Part shown: positions 34,457 through 48,294 of the stretch, piece after piece
Numbering within the stretch: the stretch's first letter is position 1
Layout: every line of letters begins with the position of its first letter
Assembly: GCF_020667835.1 (NCBI RefSeq)
Contig: NZ_JAFMPR010000002.1
Coordinates: forward strand, 186,001 to 250,000
Direction: 5' to 3'
DNA length: 64,000 nucleotides
From: Roseibaca sp. Y0-43
GTDB lineage: Bacteria > Pseudomonadota > Alphaproteobacteria > Rhodobacterales > Rhodobacteraceae
Notes under the pieces: generated by a model
The model's input: the letters and a program-made list of their open reading frames with translations, nothing else
Told to the model about the DNA's origin: nothing
Databases searched by the model: none
Program-made: the position numbers and the translations under genes

Positions 34457-35491
34457 ATGTCAATTCGGACCAACCTTGCCGACGCCGTCGGAAACACACC
34501 GCTGATCAAGCTGAACAAGGTCAGCGCGGCCACAGGCTGCACGATCCTTGGCAAGGCCGAGTTCCTGAACCCCGGTCAATCGGTCAAGGACCGCGCGGCG
34601 CTCTATATCATTCGCGACGCGGTGGCGCGGGGCGCGCTGAAACCGGGTGGCACGATTGTCGAGGGCACCGCCGGAAACACCGGTATCGGGCTTGCGCTGG
34701 TCGGCGCGTCGATGGGGTTTCGCACCGTCATCGTCATTCCCGAAACCCAAAGCCAGGAAAAGAAGGACATGCTGCGCCTTGCCGGCGCGCAACTGGTCGA
34801 GGTGCCGGCGGTTCCCTACAAGAACCCGAATAATTACGTGAAATATTCCGGGCGTCTGGCCGCAGAGCTTGCGAAAACCGAACCCAATGGTGCGATCTGG
34901 GCCAACCAGTTCGACAACACCGCCAACCGTCAGGCGCATATAGAGACCACCGGCCCAGAGGTCTGGGCACAGACCGAAGGCCGCGTCGACGGCTTTATCT
35001 GCGCTGTCGGCTCTGGCGGCACCTTGGCCGGGATGGGCGCCTATCTTCAACCCAAGGGCGTGAAGGTCGGTCTGGCCGACCCCGAAGGCGCGGGTCTGTT
35101 CAAGCTCTATACCGGGCAGGACAATCCCGGCGACTCTATCACCGAAGGGATCGGGCAGGGGCGGATTACCGCTAATCTGGAAGGGTTTACGCCCGATTTC
35201 TGCGTCCGTATCCCCGATGCCGAAGCGCTTCCCTACACGTTCGACCTGCTGGCCGAGGAAGGCTTGTGCCTTGGCGGGTCATCGGGCGTGAATATTGCCG
35301 GTGCCGTGCGCATGGCCCAGGAAATGGGGCCGGGCCACACCATCGTGACCATCCTGTGCGACTATGGCACCCGGTATCAATCCAAACTCTACAATCCGGA
35401 ATTCCTGCGCGCCAAGGGGCTGCCTGTGCCGTCATGGCTGACCCGCCCCGCCGCCGCGCTGCCGGATGTTTTCCAAAAGGACACTGACTGA
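34457..35491 (+). CDS. cysK: Cysteine synthase A
   Basis: A 344-residue PLP enzyme that makes cysteine from O-acetylserine and sulphide. The PLP lysine is Lys44 in NPGQSVKDRAA. The substrate loop EGTAGNTGIGLALVG and the glycine-rich phosphate loop GSGGTLAGM are present. The C-terminus is slightly longer than in E. coli CysK. The start at 34457 follows GGAGAG and begins MSIRTNLADAVGNTPLIKL. Its stop is two bases before the next gene's ATG, so the two are almost surely co-translated. Confidence 0.94.
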   Translation: MSIRTNLADAVGNTPLIKLNKVSAATGCTILGKAEFLNPGQSVKDRAALYIIRDAVARGALKPGGTIVEGTAGNTGIGLALVGASMGFRTVIVIPETQSQEKKDMLRLAGAQLVEVPAVPYKNPNNYVKYSGRLAAELAKTEPNGAIWANQFDNTANRQAHIETTGPEVWAQTEGRVDGFICAVGSGGTLAGMGAYLQPKGVKVGLADPEGAGLFKLYTGQDNPGDSITEGIGQGRITANLEGFTPDFCVRIPDAEALPYTFDLLAEEGLCLGGSSGVNIAGAVRMAQEMGPGHTIVTILCDYGTRYQSKLYNPEFLRAKGLPVPSWLTRPAAALPDVFQKDTD

Positions 35492-35493
35492 CT

Positions 35494-37974
35494 ATGACAC
35501 TTCGCAAAGCCATTCTTGCGCTCTGCCTTGGATTGGTGCTGCCGCTGGGCGCGTTCGCGCAGACCGAACCGCCAGCAACGCCCGCGCCCGCAGCTTCTGC
35601 ACCCGCGGCCAACGCCACCCCCGATTACGCGGCGTGGAATACCCGCGCCGACGCGATCGAGGCAGAGATCGCAGCCGAAGACACCAGCATCGACCGGCTG
35701 GAACGGCTGCGCGGCGAGTTGGTCGCGTTCCGCACGCAATTCCAGGCCGCGCAATCGGTGAATGGTCCGCGCATAGATTCGATCCGCCAACAGCTTGAAG
35801 CGCTGGGCCCGCCGCCCGAGGACACCGCGACAGAAGCGCCGGAAGTGGCCGAGCGCCGCGCGGTGCTCAACACGGAACTGGCCACGCTGCAAGCCCCGCG
35901 CGTCGCCGCCCAAGAGGCCTTCAGCCGCGCCGACGCCCTGATCGCACAGATCGACACGACGCTGCGCGCCCGCCAGACCGACATGCTTCTGGCGGTCGAA
36001 CCCTATCCATGGAACCCGGCGAACTGGGTCACGGCGCTGACGGCGGTGTTCGATTCCTCTGCCGCGCTGGTGCGCGAAGGAAACAATATCCGCACCAGCC
36101 AATTGCGGCTGCGCCAGTTGCGCGAGAACCTGCCGCTAATTGTCGGACTTCTGGCCTTTGGCGGCTTCGTGCTGCTGCGCGGTCGTAGCTGGATCGAAAG
36201 CTTCGTGTTGCGGATGCGCAGCGGTCGCATCGGGATGAGCGTGCTCAGCAACTCTCCCAAAGGGCAGGGGCTGCTGGGGCTGATCCTGTCCTTCAGCCAG
36301 GTCATCGTGCCCAGCCTTGCGGTGCTCGCGCTCTATAACGCGGCGCTCGCGTCCTCCATGCTGGGCGTGCGCGGTGACGAGTTGGCGCGCGGCGTGGCGG
36401 TCATGGGCGTGATCTATTTCATCGCGCGCTGGGTCGGGCAATGGCTGTTCCCGGCCTCTGCCGATTTGCGCGCACCGCTCATGTTGACCGATGGCCAACG
36501 CCGCCAAGGCCGTGTTTTCGTGAATCTGCTGGGCCTGTTCATGGGCCTTTACGAGGTGGTTCTGATCTTCATCCGCGACGGCGAAGCCGACCGCGCCGCC
36601 GTGTCGGTCGTGGCCTTTCCGGTCATCATCCTGACCGCGCTCGCGCTGTTCCGCCTGTCGCAACTGTTCCTGAAACATGCGCGCGCCAATGCCGCGTCAG
36701 AGCAGGACACCTTGTTCAAGGACCGCGCCATCGGGCTTGTGGGGCGCGCGGGCATGGCGATTGCCTTTGCATCGCCGGTTCTGGCGGGCTTGGGCTATCT
36801 GAACGCCGCAGAGGCGCTCTTGTTCCCGACCATCGCCTCTTTCGCGCTGTTCGCGGTGCTGCTGCTGATCCAGCGCATCGTGGCCGATATTTACGATCTT
36901 GTCACCAAGCGCCCGGATGACGCGCCAGAGCCGCTGTTGCCCGCGCTTTTCGGCTTCGTGCTGTCGCTGGCGTCGCTTCCGCTGTTCGCGCTGGTCTGGG
37001 GCGTGCGTGCGACCGATCTGGGCGAAGTCTTCAGCACCGTGATGTCGGGCTTCCAGATCGGCGAGACGCGCATCGCGCCAAGCGCACTTCTGGTGCTGCT
37101 GTTAGTCTTCACTTTGGGCTATTACGCGACCCGGCTGTTGCAAGGCGCGCTCGGCTCGACGGTGCTGCCCAAGACCAAGATCGACAAGGGCGGGCAAAAG
37201 GCCATCATCTCTGGCACCGGCTATGTCGGGATTTTCGCCGCCGCCTTGATCGCGATCTCGACCGCGGGCATTGACCTGTCGGGCCTTGCCATAGTTGCCG
37301 GTGCGCTGTCGGTCGGCATTGGTTTTGGCCTGCAAAACATCGTGTCGAACTTCATCTCGGGGCTGATCCTGCTGATTGAGCGGCCCATTGCCGAAGGCGA
37401 CTGGATCGAGGTCGGCCCGACCATGGGCACGGTGAAATCCATCTCCGTGCGCTCGACCCGGATAGAGACCTTCGACCGCACCGACGTGATCGTGCCCAAT
37501 GCCGACCTGATCGCGCAATCCGTTACCAACTGGACCCGCTACAACAAGACCGGCCGCATCATCGTGCCGGTGGGCGTGGCCTATGGCAGCGACACCCGCC
37601 GCGTGCAAGAGATCTTGCAAGAGATCGGTGATGCGCAACCCTTGGCGCTGCTCGACCCGGCCCCGTCGGTCGTGTTTACCGATTTCGGCGCCGATGCGCT
37701 GATGTTCGAGTTGCGGATGATGCTCAGCGACATCAGCCTTGGCCTGTCGGTGCGCACCGAATTGCGCCACCAGATTGCCGAGCGCTTCAAGGAGGAGGGT
37801 ATCGAGATCCCCTTCGCGCAGCGCGACATCTGGCTACGCAACCCCGAGGTCTTGCGCCCGGACTATAAGGCACCAGAGCCTGCCGAACCGATCGCTATCG
37901 AACGTCGCCCGGTCGAGATGCGCCGCGACGAGATCGACACCGGCTATCAGGACGAAGGCGGCGAGAGCCGCTAG
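35494..37974 (+). CDS. DUF3772 mechanosensitive channel (MscS family)
   Basis: An 826-residue inner-membrane channel. A signal peptide ends GAFAQ, followed by a periplasmic coiled-coil DUF3772 region (about 45-165). About ten further helices follow, then the MscS pore and vestibule: SGLAIVAGALSVGIGFGLQNIVSNFISGLILLIERPIAEGDWIEVG and VRSTRIETFDRTDVIVPNADLI. It resembles MscK/YbdG-type large channels that release solutes on hypo-osmotic shock. The tail is acidic. It begins two nt after cysK, and its 3' end overlaps the rhomboid gene by 4 nt. Confidence 0.92.
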   Translation: MTLRKAILALCLGLVLPLGAFAQTEPPATPAPAASAPAANATPDYAAWNTRADAIEAEIAAEDTSIDRLERLRGELVAFRTQFQAAQSVNGPRIDSIRQQLEALGPPPEDTATEAPEVAERRAVLNTELATLQAPRVAAQEAFSRADALIAQIDTTLRARQTDMLLAVEPYPWNPANWVTALTAVFDSSAALVREGNNIRTSQLRLRQLRENLPLIVGLLAFGGFVLLRGRSWIESFVLRMRSGRIGMSVLSNSPKGQGLLGLILSFSQVIVPSLAVLALYNAALASSMLGVRGDELARGVAVMGVIYFIARWVGQWLFPASADLRAPLMLTDGQRRQGRVFVNLLGLFMGLYEVVLIFIRDGEADRAAVSVVAFPVIILTALALFRLSQLFLKHARANAASEQDTLFKDRAIGLVGRAGMAIAFASPVLAGLGYLNAAEALLFPTIASFALFAVLLLIQRIVADIYDLVTKRPDDAPEPLLPALFGFVLSLASLPLFALVWGVRATDLGEVFSTVMSGFQIGETRIAPSALLVLLLVFTLGYYATRLLQGALGSTVLPKTKIDKGGQKAIISGTGYVGIFAAALIAISTAGIDLSGLAIVAGALSVGIGFGLQNIVSNFISGLILLIERPIAEGDWIEVGPTMGTVKSISVRSTRIETFDRTDVIVPNADLIAQSVTNWTRYNKTGRIIVPVGVAYGSDTRRVQEILQEIGDAQPLALLDPAPSVVFTDFGADALMFELRMMLSDISLGLSVRTELRHQIAERFKEEGIEIPFAQRDIWLRNPEVLRPDYKAPEPAEPIAIERRPVEMRRDEIDTGYQDEGGESR

Positions 37975-38735
37975 CGCAGCCACGGGTTGCGCAGCTTGCC
38001 CGCGCGCGGAATATCCGTGCGGCCAATGCGATAGCGCGCATCGGGATGGGGCGGGTGACCGTGGGTCTTGGCCCATAGCGCCCGCCCGCCTTGGCGCAGC
38101 CACAGGGGCAGAGCGATAACCACACCGGCTATGAATCCGCCGATATGCGCCCAGTAGGCCACGCCATCCTCTGCGGCGCTGGGGCCAAGCCCGGCGAAGA
38201 CCTGCATCCCGAACCAGCCGCCCAGCACCAGCCAGGCCGGGATAGGGATGATGCGGAAATAGACCAGCAGGAACAGGAACATGTCGATTCGCGCGCGCGG
38301 GTAAAGCAGGAGGTAGCCCCCCAGCACGCCCGCAATCGCGCCGGATGCGCCGACCATGGGGATATAACTCTGCGGCTCTGACAGGTATTGCGCAAGACCG
38401 GCGGCTATGCCGCAAGCCAGGTAGAAGGCCAGAAAGGGCAGGTGGCCCCACGCCTCTTCCATGTTGTCGCCGTATATCCACAGAAACAGCATGTTGAAGG
38501 CCAGATGCGCGATGCCGCCATGCAGGAATTGATGCGTCAGCAGCGTATCAAGCCCAAGCCCCGCATCAATGGCCGCGGGCACCATGCCCCATTGCATGAA
38601 GAAGCGCATAAGCGCCGCCTCGTTGCTGAACAGGCTGTAATAGCCGAGAAAAATCAGGATATTGGCGGCCAGCAGCGCATAGGTCACATACGGGATGCGT
38701 TGGCTGGGGTTATGGTCCCGGATCGGGATGAGCAT
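37971..38735 (-). CDS. Rhomboid family intramembrane serine protease
   Basis: A 254-residue membrane protease with about six helices. It has the catalytic Ser131 in GASGAIAG and His197 in AHIGGF, and the HGGIAHLAFNMLFLWIYGDNMEE loop. It cleaves membrane-spanning substrates, which are unknown. The ATG at 38735 is chosen because GGAGG lies 8 nt upstream; the GTG two codons earlier abuts that site. It converges on the DUF3772 channel with a 4-nt overlap and lies about 60 nt downstream of clpA. Confidence 0.92.
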   Translation of the reverse strand: MLIPIRDHNPSQRIPYVTYALLAANILIFLGYYSLFSNEAALMRFFMQWGMVPAAIDAGLGLDTLLTHQFLHGGIAHLAFNMLFLWIYGDNMEEAWGHLPFLAFYLACGIAAGLAQYLSEPQSYIPMVGASGAIAGVLGGYLLLYPRARIDMFLFLLVYFRIIPIPAWLVLGGWFGMQVFAGLGPSAAEDGVAYWAHIGGFIAGVVIALPLWLRQGGRALWAKTHGHPPHPDARYRIGRTDIPRAGKLRNPWLR

Positions 38736-38796
38736 TCTCACACCCTCCGGGCGGAACGATTTGGCCCGCGCCTGTGGGGGCGCGGGCCTGTGTTGC

Positions 38797-41115
<2,319 letters not shown>

Positions 41116-41264
41116 GTCAGACGCTCCTGTTTCTGGATGGCGGCGGGGCCGAGCCTCGCATCACCATGTTCGCCTCATAGTGTTAAACTTCGGTTTTATT
41201 CCTCTTCCTTCAAGTGTTTTTTTGGGGAAAGCGGGCTTGCGGGCCGTCTTGTCGGGAAAAGTGA

Positions 41265-42032
41265 TTAGAAACGGTCCTTGCGCGCGCGCAATTCGGCAAA
41301 GGCTTTGGCATCGCTGGCCCCGGCCATGCCAAGCGCGGCTTTCATCTGCGGATCGCTGGCGCGCAGGAAAGGGTTCGTGGCCTTTTCCTCGGCGATGGTC
41401 GCGATGGCCATCGGTTCGCCCTTGGCGCGCATCTCGTCCAGCTTGTCCATGCGTGCGGCCAGCGCCGGGTTCGCGGCATCGACGCTTTGCGCGAAGGCCG
41501 CGTTGCCGGCAAGGTAGTCATGGCCAGAGCAGACGCGGGTCTGGTCGGGCAGGGCAGTCAGCTTGGATAGGCTCGTCCACATCTGGTCGGCCGTCCCCTC
41601 GAACAGCCGCCCGCAGCCAAGCGCCATCAGGCTGTCGGCCGTAAAGACAAGCGCGCTTTGCGGGAAGTGAAAGGCGATATGGCCGATCGTGTGGCCCGAC
41701 ACGTCGAGGATTTCGGCCTCTTCGCCGCCAAAGGCCACGCGGTCGCCCTCTGCCAGCGCGAGGTCAAGCGGGGGCAGGCGGTGGGCATCGGCCTTGGCAC
41801 CCCAGACCTCGGCCCCGGTGGCCGCGCGCAACTCTTCCACGCCGCCGATATGGTCGTTGTGGTGATGGGTAATCAGGATATGCGACAGCGCCCAGCCCGT
41901 GTCGGCCAAGGCGGCAAAGACCGGGCCGGCTTCGGGCACATCGACCACGGCGGTCTGGCCGCTGACCGCGTCATGCAGCAGGTAGGCGTAATTGTCGCTC
42001 AGGCAGCGCAGGGCAAGCAGTTCAAGGGGCAT
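41265..42032 (-). CDS. gloB: Hydroxyacylglutathione hydrolase (glyoxalase II)
   Basis: A 255-residue metallo-beta-lactamase-fold hydrolase that splits S-lactoylglutathione to lactate and glutathione. The binuclear metal site is THHHNDH (residues 55-61), with further ligands in SGHTIGHIAF, FTADSL and CSGHDYLAGN. The C-terminal HAGH domain (about 175-255) has TNPFLRA. The start at 42032 follows GGAAA; longer in-frame starts lack homology. It diverges from the methyltransferase gene. Confidence 0.93.
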   Translation of the reverse strand: MPLELLALRCLSDNYAYLLHDAVSGQTAVVDVPEAGPVFAALADTGWALSHILITHHHNDHIGGVEELRAATGAEVWGAKADAHRLPPLDLALAEGDRVAFGGEEAEILDVSGHTIGHIAFHFPQSALVFTADSLMALGCGRLFEGTADQMWTSLSKLTALPDQTRVCSGHDYLAGNAAFAQSVDAANPALAARMDKLDEMRAKGEPMAIATIAEEKATNPFLRASDPQMKAALGMAGASDAKAFAELRARKDRF

Positions 42033-42117
42033 GGCGTTTTCCATCGCTTGGGGTATGGTCGACCCCAAGCTAGCGCGACCCTGCCGCCAGATCAAACGCG
42101 CGGCCAAGAGGACCGAT

Positions 42118-42879
42118 ATGCACCATGACGTGATCGCCCTGCGCGATTTCTATTATACCACGTCCTTGGGGCGGGCGGCGCAAAAGGCGTTGCGCGACCA
42201 GTGTTTGCTGCATTGGCCCGACCTTGCGGGCAAGGATGTGGCGGGGTTCGGCTTTGCGGTGCCGCTGTTGCGCCCGTGGCTTGCGCCCGCGCGGCGCGTG
42301 ATCGCGCTGATGCCCGCGCAGCAAGGCGTCATGCATTGGCCGGCAGAGGCCGCGAACCATTCCGTCCTGACTGAGGAAACCAGCTGGCCGCTTGCGACCG
42401 ATAGCATCGACCGGCTGGTGATGCTGCACGGGCTGGAAACCAGCGACCGGCCTGCGGCGCTGCTGGAAGAAGCCGCGCGCGTGCTGCGCGTGGGCGGCGA
42501 GGCGCTGTTCATCCTGCCCAACCGGTCGGGTCTGTGGGCGCGGATGGATGGCACGCCATTCGCGCTGGGGCGGCCTTATTCCAGCGGCCAGATCGCGACG
42601 CTCTTGCGCGATCACGGCTTCCAGATTTCCGACACGGGCGGCGCGCTGTTCTTTCCGCCGCGCGACACCCGCCGCTGGCTGCGATGGGCGATGTGGCTGG
42701 AGCGACTTGGCAGCCGCATGGTGCGGCTGCGGGCAGGCGGCGTTCTGGTGGTGCGCGCGCGCCGCGTGGCCGATACGCCGACAAGCGGGCTGGCCGTGAA
42801 GGACCGCCGCCCGCTGCGAATCCTCGACGGGGTGGCGCAACCGGCAGGCACACGTCCGGCCTGGCGCGACCAACGCTAG
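42118..42879 (+). CDS. SAM-dependent methyltransferase (type 11-like)
   Basis: A 253-residue class I methyltransferase-like protein. It begins MHHDVIALRDFYYTTSLGRAAQKALRDQ, has a degenerate SAM-binding region (GKDVAGFGFAVPLLRPWL) and the post-motif run LVMLHGLETSDRPAALLEEAARVLRVGGEALFILPN. The classical glycine loop is altered (AGFGFAV), so catalytic activity is less certain. It is 86 nt from divergent gloB, a pairing common in this order as I recall. GAGG precedes the ATG. Confidence 0.85.
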   Translation: MHHDVIALRDFYYTTSLGRAAQKALRDQCLLHWPDLAGKDVAGFGFAVPLLRPWLAPARRVIALMPAQQGVMHWPAEAANHSVLTEETSWPLATDSIDRLVMLHGLETSDRPAALLEEAARVLRVGGEALFILPNRSGLWARMDGTPFALGRPYSSGQIATLLRDHGFQISDTGGALFFPPRDTRRWLRWAMWLERLGSRMVRLRAGGVLVVRARRVADTPTSGLAVKDRRPLRILDGVAQPAGTRPAWRDQR

Positions 42880-43143
42880 GAACCGCGGCAAAGAATCGTT
42901 TCCGCGGACAGGCCCGATGCGCGGTTTTTCGGCGCTCCAGGGCATGATAGCGCAAGCGCAAGATGCAATGGCGCAGCCAACATGCAGTTTTCGTCACGCT
43001 TTGGGCCCAACATGTGGCCTTGGCGGTTGCAGCATCAAAAGGGCTCTGCTAAACCCGCGCCGATTTCACATGCCGCGACAGCGTTGCACTTCTGGCATCG
43101 GGCCAGGGCGCAGGGTGCGGTGCAACCAGATGGAAGGGTGGAC
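42880..43143. promoter_or_regulatory. Upstream region of the atp operon
   Basis: A 264-nt gap before atpH that should hold the operon promoter; I cannot place a convincing -35/-10 pair. CCGCGG at 42883-42888 and 42902-42907 may form a weak hairpin ending the methyltransferase transcript. Confidence 0.4.
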
Positions 43144-43704
43144 GTGTCCGAACCAGCTTCGATCTCCTCCGGCATCGCACAGCGCTATGCCACAGCCATT
43201 TTCGAGCTGTCGAAGGAAGCCAAGGCGCTGAAGGCGCTGGAAAACGATGTTGACGCGCTGGATGGCGCGCTGACCGACAGCGCAGAGCTGCGCGACCTGA
43301 TTTCCTCGCCGATCTATTCCCGCGACGACGTGACCCGCGCGATCACCGCGCTGGGTGCGAAGATGAAACTGTCGCAAGCCGTGGCGGGCGGGCTTGGCCT
43401 GATGGCCAGCAAGCGCCGCATGTTTGCCTTGCCGCAGGTTCTGGCTGCCTTGCGCGCCATGATCGCGGAAGAAAAGGGCGAAGTCACAGCCGAAGTGACC
43501 TCTGCCAAGGCGCTGAGCAAGGCGCAGGAAGCCGAACTGGTCAAGACGCTGAAAGCGCGTGTTGGCAAAGAGATCAAACTGAAACTGGTCGTCGATGAAT
43601 CGCTCATCGGCGGTCTTGTCATCAAGGTGGGCTCGCAAATGATCGACACGTCGATCCGCGCGCAGCTCGCGGCCCTCAAGAACAGCATGAAAGAGGTCGG
43701 ATAA
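43144..43704 (+). CDS. atpH: ATP synthase F1 delta subunit
   Basis: A 186-residue subunit of the ATP synthase peripheral stalk, joining F1 to the b subunits. The N-terminal helical domain includes [26 protein letters not shown], and the C-terminal OSCP signature is [30 protein letters not shown]. The start is a GTG at 43144, giving [10 protein letters not shown] after GGAAGGG; the longer ATG frame at 42982 adds about 54 residues unlike the family. First gene of atpHAGDC, with no F0 genes here. Confidence 0.93.
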   Translation: MSEPASISSGIAQRYATAIFELSKEAKALKALENDVDALDGALTDSAELRDLISSPIYSRDDVTRAITALGAKMKLSQAVAGGLGLMASKRRMFALPQVLAALRAMIAEEKGEVTAEVTSAKALSKAQEAELVKTLKARVGKEIKLKLVVDESLIGGLVIKVGSQMIDTSIRAQLAALKNSMKEVG

Positions 43705-45243
43705 ATGGGTATCCAAGCTGCTGAGATTTCTGCCATCCTGAAGGAGCAGATCAAGAACTTCGGTCAGGATGTCGAAGTCGCCGAAGTGGGCCGTGTGCTC
43801 TCGGTCGGTGACGGTATCGCCCGTGTGCATGGTCTGGACAATGTTCAGGCCGGCGAGATGGTCGAATTCCCCGGCGGTGTGCGCGGCATGGCGCTCAACC
43901 TCGAAGCCGACAACGTGGGTATCGTTATCTTCGGCGACGACCGCGGAATCAAGGAAGGCGACACCGTCAAGCGCACCAAGTCCATCGTGGACGTGCCGGT
44001 CGGCGACGAGCTGCTGGGCCGCGTTGTCGACGGCCTTGGCAACCCCATCGACGGCAAGGGCGAAATCAAGACCACCAAGCGTTCGGTCGCGGACGTGAAA
44101 GCCCCCGGCATCATCCCGCGTAAATCGGTGCATGAGCCGATGGCAACCGGTCTGAAATCCGTGGACGCAATGATCCCGGTTGGCCGTGGCCAGCGCGAAT
44201 TGATCATTGGTGACCGTCAGACCGGCAAAACCGCCGTGGCGCTCGATACGATCCTGAACCAGAAATCCTACAACGAAGCCGCTGGCGACGACGAGAGCAA
44301 GAAGCTCTATTGCGTCTATGTCGCGATCGGTCAGAAGCGCTCGACCGTGGCACAGCTGGTGAAGAAGCTGGAAGAAACCGGCGCGATCGACTACACGATC
44401 GTGGTGGCTGCAACCGCATCCGACCCTGCACCGATGCAGTTCCTCGCGCCCTATGCCGCAACCGCAATGGCCGAGCATTTCCGCGACAACGGCCGCCACG
44501 CGCTGATCATCTATGATGACCTCTCTAAGCAGGCCGTGGCTTATCGCCAGATGTCGCTGCTGCTGCGCCGTCCGCCGGGCCGCGAAGCTTACCCCGGCGA
44601 CGTGTTCTACCTGCACTCCCGCCTGCTGGAGCGTTCGGCCAAGCTGAACGAAGATCACGGCGCAGGTTCGCTGACCGCGTTGCCGATCATCGAAACGCAG
44701 GGCGGCGACGTGTCGGCCTTCATTCCGACCAACGTGATCTCGATCACCGACGGCCAGATCTTCCTTGAAACGGAACTGTTCTATCAGGGTATTCGTCCGG
44801 CTGTGAACACCGGTCTGTCGGTGTCTCGTGTGGGCTCGTCCGCACAGACCAATGCCATGAAGTCGGTCGCAGGCCCGGTGAAGCTGGAACTGGCGCAGTA
44901 TCGCGAAATGGCGGCCTTTGCGCAGTTCGGTTCCGACCTGGATGCGTCGACCCAGAAACTGCTGAACCGTGGCGCACGCCTGACCGAGCTGATGAAGCAA
45001 GGCCAGTATTCGCCGATGACCAACGCGGAAATTGTCTGCGTCATCTATGCGGGCACGCAGGGCTATCTGGACAAGATCGCCGTCAAGGACGTGGGTCGCT
45101 ACGAGGCTGGCCTGCTGGCGCATCTGCGCGGTAAGCACAAGGCGCTTCTGGACGACATGACCGTCAATGACCGCAAGGTGAAAGGCGAGTTGGAAGACAA
45201 GATCCGCGCAGCACTCGACGAATTCGCGAAAGATTTCGCCTGA
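43705..45243 (+). CDS. atpA: ATP synthase F1 alpha subunit
   Basis: A 512-residue non-catalytic nucleotide-binding subunit. The P-loop is GDRQTGKT (169-176). ISVTDGQ is represented by [23 protein letters not shown], and the arginine finger lies in VSRVGSSAQ. The N-terminal region [19 protein letters not shown] contacts delta. The ATG follows the atpH stop with no gap, so coupling is tight. It works with beta in the catalytic hexamer. Confidence 0.97.
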   Translation: MGIQAAEISAILKEQIKNFGQDVEVAEVGRVLSVGDGIARVHGLDNVQAGEMVEFPGGVRGMALNLEADNVGIVIFGDDRGIKEGDTVKRTKSIVDVPVGDELLGRVVDGLGNPIDGKGEIKTTKRSVADVKAPGIIPRKSVHEPMATGLKSVDAMIPVGRGQRELIIGDRQTGKTAVALDTILNQKSYNEAAGDDESKKLYCVYVAIGQKRSTVAQLVKKLEETGAIDYTIVVAATASDPAPMQFLAPYAATAMAEHFRDNGRHALIIYDDLSKQAVAYRQMSLLLRRPPGREAYPGDVFYLHSRLLERSAKLNEDHGAGSLTALPIIETQGGDVSAFIPTNVISITDGQIFLETELFYQGIRPAVNTGLSVSRVGSSAQTNAMKSVAGPVKLELAQYREMAAFAQFGSDLDASTQKLLNRGARLTELMKQGQYSPMTNAEIVCVIYAGTQGYLDKIAVKDVGRYEAGLLAHLRGKHKALLDDMTVNDRKVKGELEDKIRAALDEFAKDFA

Positions 45244-45264
45244 GGGCGGTGAGAGGACAAGCGT

Positions 45265-47573
<2,309 letters not shown>

Positions 47574-47630
47574 GACGGGTCTTGGATATGGGGCGGTCCG
47601 CCGCCCCGATCCTGCCAAATGGAGGGCCGT

Positions 47631-48026
47631 ATGGCTGATATGTTGCAATTCGATCTGGTCAGCCCAGAGCGCAAGCTGGCCTCGGGTCAGGCGCGGGCCG
47701 TGCAGATCCCCGGTGCCGATGGCGACCTGACCGCCATGCCCGACCACGCGCCCACCATCACCACTCTGCGCCCCGGCGTGCTGGTGGTCGAAGGGGCCAA
47801 TGGCGAAGAGCGTTTCGTTGTGACTGGCGGTTTCGCCGAGATCAGCCCGGAAGCCACGACGGTTCTGGCCGAACGCGCTTTCCCGGCGGCTGGCGAAGAA
47901 GCCCGCACGGCACTGCAGGGCATCCTTGAAGAGGTGCGCGGCAAAGCCGGCTCCGCTTCGGGCGAGGATAAGGACGCGCTCGACAAGGCCGCCGATGATC
48001 TGATGCGGGTCATCGACGGGCTGTAA
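47631..48026 (+). CDS. atpC: ATP synthase F1 epsilon subunit
   Basis: A 131-residue subunit at the base of the gamma shaft that can inhibit ATP hydrolysis. The N-terminal beta barrel has LQFDLVSPERKLASGQARAVQIPGADGDLTAMPDHAPTITTLRPG. The C-terminal helical part is short and acidic (SASGEDKDALDKAADDLMRVIDGL). The start at 47631 follows GGAGGG; the in-frame ATG at 47619 has no ribosome site. Last gene of the operon, ended by a strong terminator. Confidence 0.95.
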   Translation: MADMLQFDLVSPERKLASGQARAVQIPGADGDLTAMPDHAPTITTLRPGVLVVEGANGEERFVVTGGFAEISPEATTVLAERAFPAAGEEARTALQGILEEVRGKAGSASGEDKDALDKAADDLMRVIDGL

Positions 48027-48050
48027 GCCGAGTATAGCATTTGCATTTGA

Positions 48051-48083
48051 AAACCCCGGTCCGAAAGGTCCGGGGTTTTTGTT
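48051..48083 (+). terminator. Terminator of the atp operon
   Basis: AAACCCCGG pairs with CCGGGGTTT (9 bp), with inner GG/CC pairing, followed by TTTTTGTTTTG. Confidence 0.88.
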
Positions 48084-48129
48084 TTGTCGCTGGAACTGGC
48101 GCGGAATCAAGCGCGAAGCGCGCCGCGCC

Positions 48130-48158
48130 ATCGGCGGGCCGTCCCGCGGCCTGCCGAT
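48130..48158. repeat. GC-rich palindromic (REP-like) hairpin
   Basis: ATCGGCGGGCC pairs with GGCCTGCCGAT (11 bp, one G-T) around GTCCCGC. It looks like a repeated intergenic palindrome; other copies of this type were not found in the window. Confidence 0.4.
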
Positions 48159-48242
48159 TGGTTGATCAATACGCGTAGCTATGGCGTTCGACGGACATGG
48201 CAGCCATAAAGCGCACAGGCTCGAAGGCAGGATCGGCAGTCC

Positions 48243-48280
48243 CCGGCCCGCCGACGGCGCGGCGCGGGCCGGTTTTGTTT
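48243..48280 (+). terminator. Hairpin with T-tail near the tyrS 3' end
   Basis: CCGGCCCG pairs with CGGGCCGG (8 bp), followed by TTTTGTTT on the plus strand. It may be a second barrier to atp transcription entering tyrS from the antisense side. Confidence 0.5.
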
Positions 48281-48294
48281 GTGACGCACCTGCC

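Noticed and set aside
43066-45138. A 690-residue open frame antisense to atpH/atpA
   Set aside because: Antisense shadow of strongly conserved ATP synthase genes; composition rich in His, Arg and Gln with no family features.
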